Assembly: GCA_002105175.1 (NCBI GenBank)
Contig: MCGE01000031.1
Coordinates: 372,001-436,000 of the forward strand
Length of the DNA: 64,000 nt
Direction: 5' to 3'
Source of the DNA: Absidia repens
Taxonomy: Eukaryota > Mucoromycota > Mucoromycetes > Mucorales > Cunninghamellaceae
In this document: positions 1 through 13,469 of the stretch, one piece after another
How positions within the stretch are numbered: position 1 is the stretch's first letter
Layout: every line of letters starts with the position of its first letter
Position numbers and translations under genes: made by a program
Notes under the pieces: model-generated
Told to the model about the DNA's origin: nothing
Databases searched by the model: none
What the model saw: only the letters and a program-made list of their open reading frames with translations

Positions 1-1351
1 TTTAGGTCGAGTTAAAAGACAAATTTTAATCTCCTATTTCATGTATAATTTCTCCCAACTCTGTCTCCTTAGGGCATTACGACACAACGCATTTTTTAAG
101 GCTGTATAATATGATATCATGTCAATAATGAAGGAACGCACTCGACCATCGCTCCTGTGAATTTGGTTTTGTTGATGAAAAATTAATGAGGAGAATTATC
201 ATATTATTATCCTATGATATGATCATGGACATCAGCAAAAGCGAAGCTTTTTGTCTCAAGATACATAAGCTTAATTACTAGTCTATATATGTTTCATATA
301 GTTATGATATGAAATGCACGAACTATTCCTGTGATGTAAAATGAGAGCAGCACTCAACTGATGATCGAATCATATCTCCTACAAGAAAAAGGACTTATTA
401 ATTGATATATACGGTATCGGTCACATTCAAGTCGTCTCTTTAAATCCAAGCATACATATTCATAAAATAAATAGAGGGAAACGGATCTTTAATTACCATA
501 TTTGCTAAGAAATCCTGATGATCAAAGATCAATGCAACATTGTATAAATAAATTCAGGGGTCCATGATGAACAAAGAGATCTCGTTTTTTTTTTTTTTTT
601 TTCTCTTTGAAGTGCCTCCATATATTACTTGTAAAAGTATTATACCGTGAAATGTGATTCTCTCAAGATAATGTTTAAAATAGTATTATAGTTTATTGTG
701 AATTTATTAAACTTAACCGAGAATATCAGATTGTTTTTTCTACGATTCATATGACACACAGTCTATTTTGTATTACCATTTCGGTTTAACTGGGCTAAAA
801 TTGCCTTTGATTCAACTTGTTCCATTTTTCAAGCGGCGTTTACATTCAGACAGGAATACTTTCGTAGCAAAAAGAAAGGGAGAAATTGTCATCAGCTATT
901 AGTTAGTGCATGAAAAGTATTACTCTTAAAGGGGGTCACAATAGCAAGTGATGACGATGGTGGTCATGGTCATGGGCGTACTATATAACTTACAGCTCAG
1001 TTTTATTCGACTTGAGAGAAAAGGGGGGGGAGGATTCTAACTCCACGTGGCTCACCAATCATCTTGTTATGATAAGAAGGTGAGAAAAAGTGCATGTGAT
1101 CAATCTAGGGTAATGGCATTCCATCAAAAAAAGGTTTACTTTCTTTGGAGCCAATCAAATCCAACCCAGCTTTCAAATGTAATATAAAAAGGGGTGAAAC
1201 AATGTTTCTGCCTTTTCTTTCTTTAAGCCGTCTACCCAACTCTTTTTCTTTTTTTTTTTTTTTTTCTTTCCTCTTCCTCTTACTTTTGCCAATACTATTA
1301 TCAGCCCGATCACTATTGATTTATACTTCCTTTCAATCTACATTCAACTCA
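1..1351. other. Left-end intergenic region, upstream of GATA gene
   Basis: No coding sequence could be supported on either strand. The stretch is strongly AT-rich, with a poly(T) run near 585-602 and many in-frame stops. It presumably holds the promoter of the GATA-factor gene to the right. A pyrimidine-rich stretch lies at about 1230-1290, and a CACGTG hexamer occurs near 1044. Confidence 0.6.
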
Positions 1352-2654
1352 ATGTTAGCATCTATTACTGAAAAAAGGTAAGTGACACACACATAACAGT
1401 GAAAGCTAGGCAAAAAGTTCGTGTTTCTTATTTATTTCTCTTAATGGTGAATAGTCGTGGATCGGAACACTTCGTTTTACCACCTATCAGAACTCTTGGC
1501 GAATACATACCTCAAAAACAACAACATGACCACAACAACATGAGCAACAGCTTCAATATGTTATCACCACCAAGCAGTTATGCTTCTTCAGCAACATCAC
1601 CTCCGTCAAACTCGTTTGGTCATAGTCCTACTTTGATACAACGTCCACCCTCTCCTCCCCGTACTGCATTTGAAAAAATGGATACACCTATTTTCCCTGT
1701 GGTAGCTCAAGAAACGACCTCTAGCAATAACAGTAACAACAGCAACAGCAACAGCAACAACAACACCAACAGCAACAGCAGCATCCTACGCACTGTGTCA
1801 TCTGATGTGGATCAAGTGGTTCGCCAAGCAAACAGTCTATGCGACAACATGGTTCATTACAAACCATACCTATTATCAGCCAATACAACAGTAAACCATG
1901 ATGAAGAACTACAACCATGGATGGATGACATGATCGGCAAAGCAAATGAAGTTCTGAACGCTCTCTTACGTTTACGGAAACATCAAATGGTCTCGAGTCC
2001 TGCGATACATTCCCTGACAGGGTCAACTGATCATACAATAACCGCGCCATCCTCTACTACGCCTTCGACTTTTTCCACTACCACCTTCTCATCCTTTCCT
2101 TCACCTCCTTCCTCGCTATCATCGGCTTCCTCCTCATCGGCAGCATCATCGCAGATAAATTTTAGCAAAAGGGACTGGTCAAACACCATATCACAACACC
2201 GATACCCATATCATCATCGACAGCACACTGAAATGGCCAGTATTCCATCAAGACAAAGAAAACGAGGCGTAAGTACAGAAAAACAAAAAAACAAGTTAGA
2301 CTGTCCATTTAAGATTAGGATTGGGATCTCACGACTGATATATATATGTATATTTTGTTACTTTATTCGTACCATGTTTTAGAAACGTGCCACATTTCAA
2401 GGAAGATGTCACTCGTGCAATATATCAGAAACACCAGAATGGCGACGTGGGCCTGATGGGGCAAGGACGCTTTGTAATGCTTGTGGTTTACGTAAGTAAA
2501 AAGGCTATATATTTCACACACACACCTCTTTTTTTTTTTTTTTTCTTGTTTCTGATCTCATAATCTAATTACTCTTCTTATTATAGATTATGCTAAATTG
2601 GCAAGAAAAAAGGCTGCTTCTTCAACTCATCAGAAATCCCATGTGTCCTCTTGA
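1352..2654 (+). CDS. GATA-type zinc finger transcription factor
   Basis: Four exons are proposed: 1352-1377, 1455-2268, 2383-2491 and 2587-2654, giving a 338-residue protein. The introns have GTAAGT-like donors and TAG acceptors and keep frame. The C-terminus carries one GATA finger: CHSC at exon 3, an 18-residue loop containing [10 protein letters not shown], then CNAC, followed by [11 protein letters not shown] encoded across the last intron. The CX2CX18CX2C spacing is that of the WC-2/SRE-like fungal class. The rest is low complexity (Asn/Ser runs, Ser/Thr/Pro-rich segments) with an N-terminal [10 protein letters not shown] motif. No PAS domain is visible, so it is not a full WC-2. The function as a nuclear DNA-binding regulator is inferred from the finger; the target genes are unknown. 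The start is uncertain: an unspliced alternative begins at ATG 1444 and converges on the same residues. Confidence 0.85.
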
Positions 2655-3978
2655 AGAAAATTTTCCCCCTCTCATCCACCTTTTGTCCACTTATAGCTTT
2701 TTGCACCCTGCTGTCCCTTCCCCCCATTTCTTTATGTTTATATCTGTCAATGATTTCCCCTTTTGTAATTATAGCGCATCTTCCTTCTCATTACCTTTAT
2801 TGTTTTTTTTTTTTTGTGAATAAAAAAATATCTCATTACTTTGAAACTATATTATATGTCTCATTTGTCAAGTTTTGGCAGTTTATTCTTATTAAGGGCT
2901 GGAACAACTCCGCAACCTTTATTTTAAGATTCAATCTGGGTGGGTGCTATGATGTCTCATCGTTATAGATGGTTAAATTTTATGTTTGGTGTGTATACAA
3001 GATTAAGGTTTTTCTTTCGTTCTTGTGTATGTGACAAAACGGGATCTGGGGATTGAATCGTTTCTTTTTTTTTTTTCTCACATGGCTCGGCTCAGCTTAT
3101 CATAGAAAATACAATAAATACACTTGTCTTTTTGATCATCAGATCCAGGTCGACATATGTATGGTGCGTCCCTTTTTATTTTTTTCAAGATCCGGGAGAG
3201 TGGGGAAACCTTGTTTTGGTGATGATAAGTAAGCTGAGAGATAATGCTTCTCCGTTTCATTGGTTAATGGCATAAATTAACGATTAGATTTGTTTGGGAA
3301 GGAAGATGACGACATTTTATTCCCCGCTTATTGTTTTGTTTTATACTGTGTACAGTTCATCCGAACAATATTGATAGGGCGTGGAAAAAAAAAAAAAGAA
3401 AGAGATAAAAAAGGAATTATACATGACTTACGATTGGAAGTAAATGACTAGGAATCTCAGATTTTTAAGAAATAAATAAATAAAAACGAAATAAACATTT
3501 CAAATGGGTAGCGTCCGTGAAACCAGTAAATGGTAACAGGTTCAGTGATGACCTGATCCATCGACACCGATCTAAATGTTACACGGGCAAACCGAGCTTT
3601 TGATTTTTATCCCTATTTCAAAGAAGAATGAGATGGTCGACGATCAGTGCAAGAGACGAATGACTATCAAATATTCTACCATGGTTATCCTGACGCTTCA
3701 TTTATCATCAGAGAGAGTCGGAAACATAAGCACCCCCATCAAGATAAACGGTAATTGATTCCATTTTTATTTTGAGAATACATACACAAAGACATCACAC
3801 ACACACACACACACACACAAACACAAACACACATATAATCTATCAGTTTTCATATCACATCAAATAGTCATTTTTATTATTATTATACAATTGGGTATAT
3901 ACAACGCCTACACTAGTAACTAAACTACAGAGATTTTAAAAAAAAATAAAGAGTTCAACATCTACATCTACATCATCA
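2655..3978. other. Intergenic region with (CA)12 tract
   Basis: This is the shared 3' side of the convergent GATA and G-patch genes. The open frames here are short, of low complexity, and show no family resemblance. A (CA)12 microsatellite lies at 3796-3819, followed by CA-rich imperfect repeats. AATAAA-like motifs near both gene ends fit polyadenylation. Nothing else is recognised. Confidence 0.6.
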
Positions 3979-4836
3979 TCAATGGTTCATATAATGTAGC
4001 ATTGCTGTTCGTAGATTCGCTTCGGCCTTTGCATCCGCCGCCAATTTCTTTCCACTGACGAGCCCCGGATTTTTCAACATGTTTTTGCTGCTTTTGGTAT
4101 CTTTGGCTTTGCTGATCGAAGGATGAGTGATGCGGCGCCGATCGGTTCGAGGATGGCCAATACCTAAGCGATCTTGTTTCCACACGGTCGTCACTGGATA
4201 TGGAGCCCCTTGATTCGTCTTGCCAAGCCCTTGCCCATAACGCCATCCTTGCTTCTTCATCAATTGGACCGCCCGCTCTTTCCCATATTCTAATTCCAAG
4301 CGAGTCACCGCCGCTGGTGTGTCCTTCTGTTGTTGTTGTTGTTGTTGTTCAAGCATCTGCTTTTGACCTTGAGCTTCTTCATGTTGTTGTTGTTGTTGTT
4401 GTCGCTGTGGTGGTGGCCTGCTTTGGACGCTGACCAAATGGGCTGTGCCATGGAAATGAGCTGGATCTCGTACTACCAAATCACAGCTTGGGCAATAAAT
4501 GGATGACTTTGAATTGACATGGTCCAATGCTGAAGTACTATCGCCTGCCGTCCAAATTGAAGAAGAAGAAGAATCATGATCTTTTGTTGCTGATGACGAT
4601 GAGGTAGAAGATACAATAGATTCGTATATCCCAGCTACCATCGTTCCCAGGTCAGTATCATCTGTTGTAGATGGTGGATTTGCATTTGTGTTGGTATTTA
4701 CTATACCCTGCTCTGTTGTTGTTGTTGTTGTTGAACTGCTTTTAACAAACGGAATAGGATGCATGTGTTGACCAGAAAAAGAAAAAGGACGAAAAACAAA
4801 GCAATTCCCCGCCCGGATGAAACTCTGGATAAACAT
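3979..4836 (-). CDS. G-patch domain protein (GPANK1-like)
   Basis: A single-exon gene of 285 residues. The middle holds a CPSC pair followed by histidines (HFHGTAH), which looks like a small zinc-finger-like module. Two glutamine runs follow. The C-terminal half has a clear G-patch: GWRYGQGLGKTNQG, then TTVWKQDRLGIGHPR. This combination of a zinc-binding-like module and a G-patch followed by a basic tail resembles GPANK1-type proteins, but no ankyrin repeats are visible. G-patch proteins usually bind RNA or activate DEAH helicases; that role is inferred here. An internal Met at residue 24 or 25 is an alternative start, since the first 23 residues are less typical. The last residues lie close to an A/T-rich 3' end. 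Confidence 0.85.
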   Translation of the reverse strand: MFIQSFIRAGNCFVFRPFSFSGQHMHPIPFVKSSSTTTTTTEQGIVNTNTNANPPSTTDDTDLGTMVAGIYESIVSSTSSSSATKDHDSSSSSIWTAGDSTSALDHVNSKSSIYCPSCDLVVRDPAHFHGTAHLVSVQSRPPPQRQQQQQQHEEAQGQKQMLEQQQQQQQKDTPAAVTRLELEYGKERAVQLMKKQGWRYGQGLGKTNQGAPYPVTTVWKQDRLGIGHPRTDRRRITHPSISKAKDTKSSKNMLKNPGLVSGKKLAADAKAEANLRTAMLHYMNH

Positions 4837-5127
4837 TAAAAGACCGACGAGAGAAAAAATGAAAGAAGTGATTTCCGTCGCAAATAACTAAATAAAGGAA
4901 CATGAAGAGGTATGGCGGAAAAGATTAAACTAATCATTGTGACTGGAAGGGAGTCGAGCTTAGGATAGAGCTTCAGAGGCAACGATGTATGCTTCTTGCA
5001 GATGGCGATAAAGACGCTGCCGAAACTTGTTCAAGTCTGGAGAAAGAAAATATGTGCGCCTGTGAGTTTTCACAGTTCGGGAAAGCGGGAGAAAGAGCAT
5101 TTGAAAAATTATCCCGTAGAAGGTTAG

Positions 5128-5162
<35 letters not shown>

Positions 5163-5519
5163 CGCTGAAGAAGCCAACACAATGTTTGGTGTCATTGACA
5201 AAACATTTGTTCCGACTGACAGGCAAGAAATATGTACAAAACAAGAAAAGGGAGGTGATCTAAAACATGATAATAAAGATATTTCATTTCACAAATTGCA
5301 AAAAATAGATCTACTGGATGTCTGGGGAGGGGGGCAAGGTCGATGAGGTGTGATTTTTGATGAAATTGGAACACCAAGTCATTATTGTATGTATTTCAAT
5401 GAGCGGGCCACTTGCGCTTCACTGGCTTCATTTTAGGCTTTCATTTTTTTTTATGTATAGTACACAAAAACAAAACAAGACAAAACAAAACAAAAATAAC
5501 GAGCAGAATATATATATAT
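4837..5519. other. Intergenic region with (AT)n tract
   Basis: An (AT)n run occupies about 5133-5161. On the minus strand a short peptide-like stretch ends at 4960 with a splice-acceptor-like CTCCAG before it, but no upstream exon with coding character was found. No gene is called. Confidence 0.5.
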
Positions 5520-6660
5520 ATATAATATGTCCAGTCTATCAGAGGTTACGCTAGCAGCACAATCTAGGTTAATCGATATGAATGGTAGAGCTGGAATTCA
5601 ACCACATTAAATAAACTAGAATTGTCAACCAGTCACTAAGCCTCTGATGGGTTGGGTAAGGAGTTAGATTTCATTGGAAAATACCCTATAGCGGCGACAG
5701 CACTCACAGCACGGTCCAGATCCATTTATCTAATTCTTCGAGCAGGACAGTGGTTAACTTTGATAACAAGATGAAATAAGACTGTCAACCTTTTGATAAA
5801 AGGTAATCCTAGCGGGTGAATGGAAAGCAAGTGTTTGGTGGAGCACTTACAAAACAACTACAATCTTGACATTGTTTACTATCGGATGGGTCAAAGTATG
5901 ATGATTTAAAAGGTATATTTTATTGAGGCAAATTGGTAGATACTAAAAGTAAAGGCTAATGAGTTGGTGTAACAAGGGGTTCAATGGAAGGATATATTGG
6001 AAAAAGCATGAGGGAGACTAATGGGAGATCTGAAGAATGGTCAACATTAAACTAAAGGAATATCGTAAAAAGGAAGGAAATGTACTGTATAAGCCACGAG
6101 AAAGACCAACGGAATATCTTTTATTGAAATACAATAAACGATCAAAAATAATTAAGCGTGATTGATTGCTGTAAAAAAAAAAAAAAGAACGAATCTATTG
6201 TGCAAAACATAAGAGAGACTAATGAGACATATTTCATTAAAAAAAGTGGGAGACATATTTTATTCAGATATAGATCCAAGCTATGTACAAACTAACGCTA
6301 AACTAAGCTAATGAAGATTCCAAAAAGCTAACTAATGGTAACTAATGGTGAATCCAAATCCTGAATCCAAAATGAAAGGGTTTCCCCATGCATCTTGTAA
6401 TCCCTGAGCTGAAAACGCTTCTAAACTAGTCCTGACAGTACTCTAAGTCTAATATAACCCCATGGAAGTTGAATGGTGAAGAAAAAATGAAGGAAAAAAA
6501 AAAACAACCAAAAAGAAAGGGAGCCTAAAACAAAAAATAGGCGGGAGAGAGAAAATAAATACTTCACGTGGACGGGCTTTGAAAATTCGACTTGTTTCTG
6601 CAGCCCCTCCACCATAACCAACTAACTTCAAATACCTTACTTTTTTTTTTTAAAAAAAAA
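5520..6660 (+). repeat. Dispersed repeat family, copy A
   Basis: This is the most complete copy of a family seen five times in the window. The best conserved block begins at 6365 and reads from ATCCAAAATGAAAGGG through a CCCATGCATCTTGTAATC segment to a CTAGTCCTGA segment and an A-rich tail. Upstream are loosely repeated subunits containing TTTTATTGA and a GACTAATG(A/G)GA-type motif (5930, 6125, 6215, 6255). The distal part carries TTCACGTGGACGGG near 6562. A left boundary near ATATGTCCAGTCT (about 5527) is suggested because copy C has the same start. No convincing protein is encoded. The orientation is defined arbitrarily by the conserved block. Confidence 0.75.
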
Positions 6661-6976
6661 AAAGAAAAATAAAACAGACTACGTCAGCCACATAAATTTG
6701 TTCCTTTTATCATCACTATCATGTTACGGGGTCAGATGTTTTATTGTCATGTAAACCTCCGCATCCTTCTATCATAGAATTTTCTGAGAGACCTCACTGC
6801 TTATTTTTTACGTTAGAACTGTATTGTATAAAAATATAGACAAGCACGCTTCCACCGACGACTATCGTAGCATAAAAGTAAAATCAAAATCAGTTTTTTA
6901 TTTTAAAAAATGAAGAAGTCATAAATAAAATAAATCTACACTGATATCTAAAATCTAAAAATGTCCATTCTAAATG

Positions 6977-9231
6977 CTACATTCTATAAACGGGTTCAAT
7001 TCCCAGAGCAACCAAACCGTTGGCTAACGTTTGCCGAGCAGCCCAAAATAGAGTCCATCTTGCCAAGGCCAAATCTTCTTGCACATCTTTGATCCGCAAG
7101 CCGTAGAGAGATTGATTTGCCATTCGAGCCAATTTGAACAGATAGGACACCAACGTCGAAGGATCCGTTGTGACGAGCGCTTGCTGTATGATACGTGGGA
7201 ATTGTGTCATCCACTCGATCAGGTCAAATGCCTCTTGCTGATACAATAATTTCCCCATGCCATGTGTATCTGTTGTCGGTGGATCAATTTGATTGGTACC
7301 ACCACCTGAATAAGAGACTAATTCCCGTTTGACTAATTGTTGTTCGATGCCACATAGTCGCGAGTGGACGTATTGCAAAAAGACCCCCGAGTTGCCGAAT
7401 ACATCTGGTGGTGAGGAGGATGACAATTGCATTGGTTTTTTGCGTCGCTGTGTCAATTGGTGAATCATCATAGTGCATAATCCGAGCCTATCCGCATGTT
7501 GCTCTGCCAGTTTGTGCACAGGAGTAATCAAGTTGTTGTTGTTATTGATTTCGCCATCATACATATCGTTCATCCGCTTGGTCCTGGTGGTAATCGAAAG
7601 CTGCCCAAGTTGAGCCATCATTGCATCATATTTTTCCGTCCCTTCATTTTCTTCCATGATATCAAGCATTGTTTGTCGTAGCGAATCCAAGCATTCCAGA
7701 AGACAGAAATTGGATGGGTTGGTGGCTGTAGTAGTATCGTATCTGACCTTGCCGAAATCCACATGAATGCGATGCTCTGATTGCTGGTCTGCATAACATT
7801 TCATGATAGAGATGATATGATGAGCTTGTTGGATATGTCTAGTAAGGTGATGTCCAGCAAAATGATATTCTATACAATTCCGGCCACCAAGGGTACGTTC
7901 CTGCTTAATAATTTGCGCTATTTCCCTTGTCAGTTGGGTACTGACGCCCATGCTATCCCGAAGGCGAGGTACACCCAAACCAGCTGATTCGAGATCGATT
8001 GTCCATTCACCATCCTTCGCTTTGATCAGCTCATCACATTTTTCCAAGAGATTGTAGACGATCTCCAGATCTTCACCAGGATTTGAGCAAATATGGCAGT
8101 CAAAATAAATGGATAGTCTTTTTTCAAAAAGTAGCTGATAATGATCCACCATCCAAGCTTGCAATTGTTGCCACACTTCGGTCACTTCGTCTTCACCTAA
8201 ACAAGGGAAGAATAATATTGTGTTAATAGTCGACCACACAACTTCTTTGTAAAAGCCATTCTATGATTACCTTGTTCAAGCTGTAGCAAATAGGTTTGTG
8301 CTTTCTTCTCCAAATCTATGTCTGTGAGTGCATCTTGTTTGATTTGGAGGTAAATTTGATTCATGCGCGTAAGACTGTCTATTTGAGACGAAGGAGGCAG
8401 GCCATATTTTGATACAGCCAGCGCAAAATAGCCTGCAAATAAAAACGAAAGATATGTTAGGTAAGGTTGTTTTAGACAACGGATCATTGATATTTTCGTT
8501 TTCAGCTTACCGAATTCTGCATTCCAAATGTTCAAAGTATTGACGAGCTGTACATCTCGTCCCTGAATCCGGCAGGAACGTTGTAAGAAAGTCGCCAAAA
8601 CCAAACCACGAAAATGATTTGGATCCAAAAGAAGGGGTATCATTGGTAATTCACAGGTAATCAGCACCAAAGGCGAATTGGCATCCGAGCTTGCATTGTT
8701 GTCTGTACCAATTGAACTAGTATCGAAGCCATACCATTGACTTTCTTGAACGATCTGCTGTAAGATAGACTCCATGTACTTGGATTTTGGGATAACGAAG
8801 TTGACAAAGGATCCAATGGCAGACGTTTTTTCTATGCAATCACTGGGCGAGATCTAAAATATTCATGTGTATATAATAAAGCAAGGTTTAGAGAGAGGTT
8901 ACCTGTCATTCAGTAACTATGACATTTTTTTTTTTTTTTTTTTTTGTACCTTGGTGACAATCCATTGGGCGTTTTCAGAAGCCGTTTGCGAGCACCATGG
9001 TTCATGTGTAAATAAATGTTGGATCCGATGAAGAGGCAAGGTGAATTGGCCGTGTTTGGCATGTTTTGGAGATCCAATGCTGACACAGATTTGATCAGAG
9101 CTGACAGTATAGTTGAAGAGTTCGGAAAGCTGAAGAGCAATACGATGTTGCCAGTTATGCTTAGAGGTGCTACCATGATGGTGAGACCTCATTAGCGCTG
9201 ATCTTTCAGTAGCTGGTTTTGTAGAGGTCAT
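6977..9231 (-). CDS. Arginyl-tRNA synthetase-like protein, catalytic motifs lost
   Basis: Four exons (9231-8950, 8853-8511, 8432-8271, 8196-6977) join in frame to 668 residues. It follows cytosolic ArgRS along its length: an N-terminal additional domain (KHAKHGQFTLPL), a Rossmann core (LNIWNAEFGYFALAVSKYG, where ArgRS has DWG.QFGLL), and a C-terminal DALR anticodon-binding domain ending AARQTLANGLVALGIEPVYRM. FLQYVHSRL of the anticodon domain is present. The two class I signatures are not: the HAGH site aligns without gaps to DPNH (in LLLDPNHFRG), and the MSTRKG loop after HVxFG is replaced by DTTTATNPSN. Aminoacylation therefore looks lost. tRNA-Arg binding may persist, as for DALRD3-type proteins (inference). 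The gene shares a divergent promoter region with CDC48. An ordinary ArgRS gene should exist elsewhere in the genome. Confidence 0.85.
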
Positions 9232-10030
9232 AAATACATAAAAAAAAAAAATGAAAAATTAAGAGAGGAAGAATCCACCAACCGATTTTTTCAAAAAAAA
9301 AAAAAGAGCGGAACTTCAAATTAATCCTGCCCTGACCTTGGGAACTCTTGTTCCTGGTGACTGGGGACTTTTTTCACGCATTGCCAACAAATAAAATAAT
9401 AAAAAAAAAACGAGACACCTCGTAGTTCCGGCTATTCAACTCGAAATCCAAAGACGTTAAGCTCCCACAACAGCAATATACTCTAACTATATTCCTCACG
9501 CTGGCTTAGCTTGTATTTTGCATACTATTTTTGTCCAAATCTTGAGTGTTTCTCGTCTATGACTCATGGCTTAGCTAGCTGTTATTTTTGGAAATTATGC
9601 TGTTTCTTGATATGATTCTGTATACCACGAAGTGACAGATTGCATAATTAAAAAGGGGGTACAATATGCGTCTAGAAGTATGTATGATTTGAGCTTGAGA
9701 TTATTTGATATTGCATTGTAAGTAGTTATATCTATTTTATATTCAATACCATGAAACATGAAAATAGTGAGATGTTATGTCATAAATCGACCATGATTAA
9801 TTTTTATCAAGGCAATATTCATACAATGTTTTGGGTGTCATTCGATTAGGAAATGTCGATCTTCCTATCGGTGGTTAAAAGTATTCGATTTTGCCAGAAA
9901 GTGCGGGCAATCAAATGCTTACGTGTCAATATTTTTCATTCCATTCCTCGATTTTTTTTTTCCTTAACTTCATTCATTCCTTTTTTTTTTTCTTTTCCTT
10001 CAGTTTCTTTACAAAAAGAAAAAATAAAGT
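9232..10030. promoter_or_regulatory. Divergent promoter region, ArgRS-like / CDC48
   Basis: About 800 bp separate the two start codons on opposite strands. The CDC48-proximal part (9950-10010) is a long pyrimidine-rich tract directly before the ATG, a common core-promoter feature in fungi. No specific regulatory element was identified. Confidence 0.5.
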
Positions 10031-13153
<3,123 letters not shown>

Positions 13154-13469
13154 GAATAGTTTATCCCCATCTCCCATTATTTTCCCAACATTGCTTAGTA
13201 CCGTTTTTTTTTTATCTAACATTCTAGTTTTTATATTTTTTCAATCTCCTCTTCCATCAATTTGCACATTTTATATTTTTATATATACACTTGATGACAT
13301 GGTTTAATAAATAGTTCATACATTTATTCAAACATCATTGTCCTGCGGCCATTGTCTGAACTGCGGGATTTGAAATCACTGCCACACCAAAAAAAAAAAA
13401 AAAAAAAAAAAAAAAGGTCAACTTCCTTTTCACCATTTCCACTTGCTCAGATTCAACTCTTCCTCTTAC
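13154..13469. other. CDC48-APC8 spacer
   Basis: This short same-strand spacer holds the CDC48 3' UTR (an AATAAA-like signal near 13304) and a poly(A) run of about 27 nt at 13388-13414 just upstream of the APC8 start. No gene is present. Confidence 0.6.

Noticed and set aside
1721..2050. Minus-strand ORF with a poly-Cys run opposite the GATA factor
   Set aside because: An antisense shadow of the Asn/Ser (AAC/AGC) repeats in the GATA gene.
3796..3835. CA-repeat considered as part of a CRISPR-like or regulatory array
   Set aside because: It is a plain dinucleotide microsatellite with no spacers. No CRISPR array exists anywhere in the window.
4960..5244. Minus-strand peptide ending DLNKFRQRLYRHLQEAYIVA...
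   Set aside because: An acceptor-like CTCCAG precedes it, and it looks protein-like, but no upstream exon, start or family could be found and an (AT)n run lies inside the frame.
6421..6631. Minus-strand open frames in repeat copy A (also near 47768-48007 in copy D) sharing IQLPWG and an SGLV end
   Set aside because: The shared words reflect DNA conservation of the repeat. Copies C and E carry stops or lack the frame, and composition is Phe/Leu/Ser-rich as expected of T-rich DNA.
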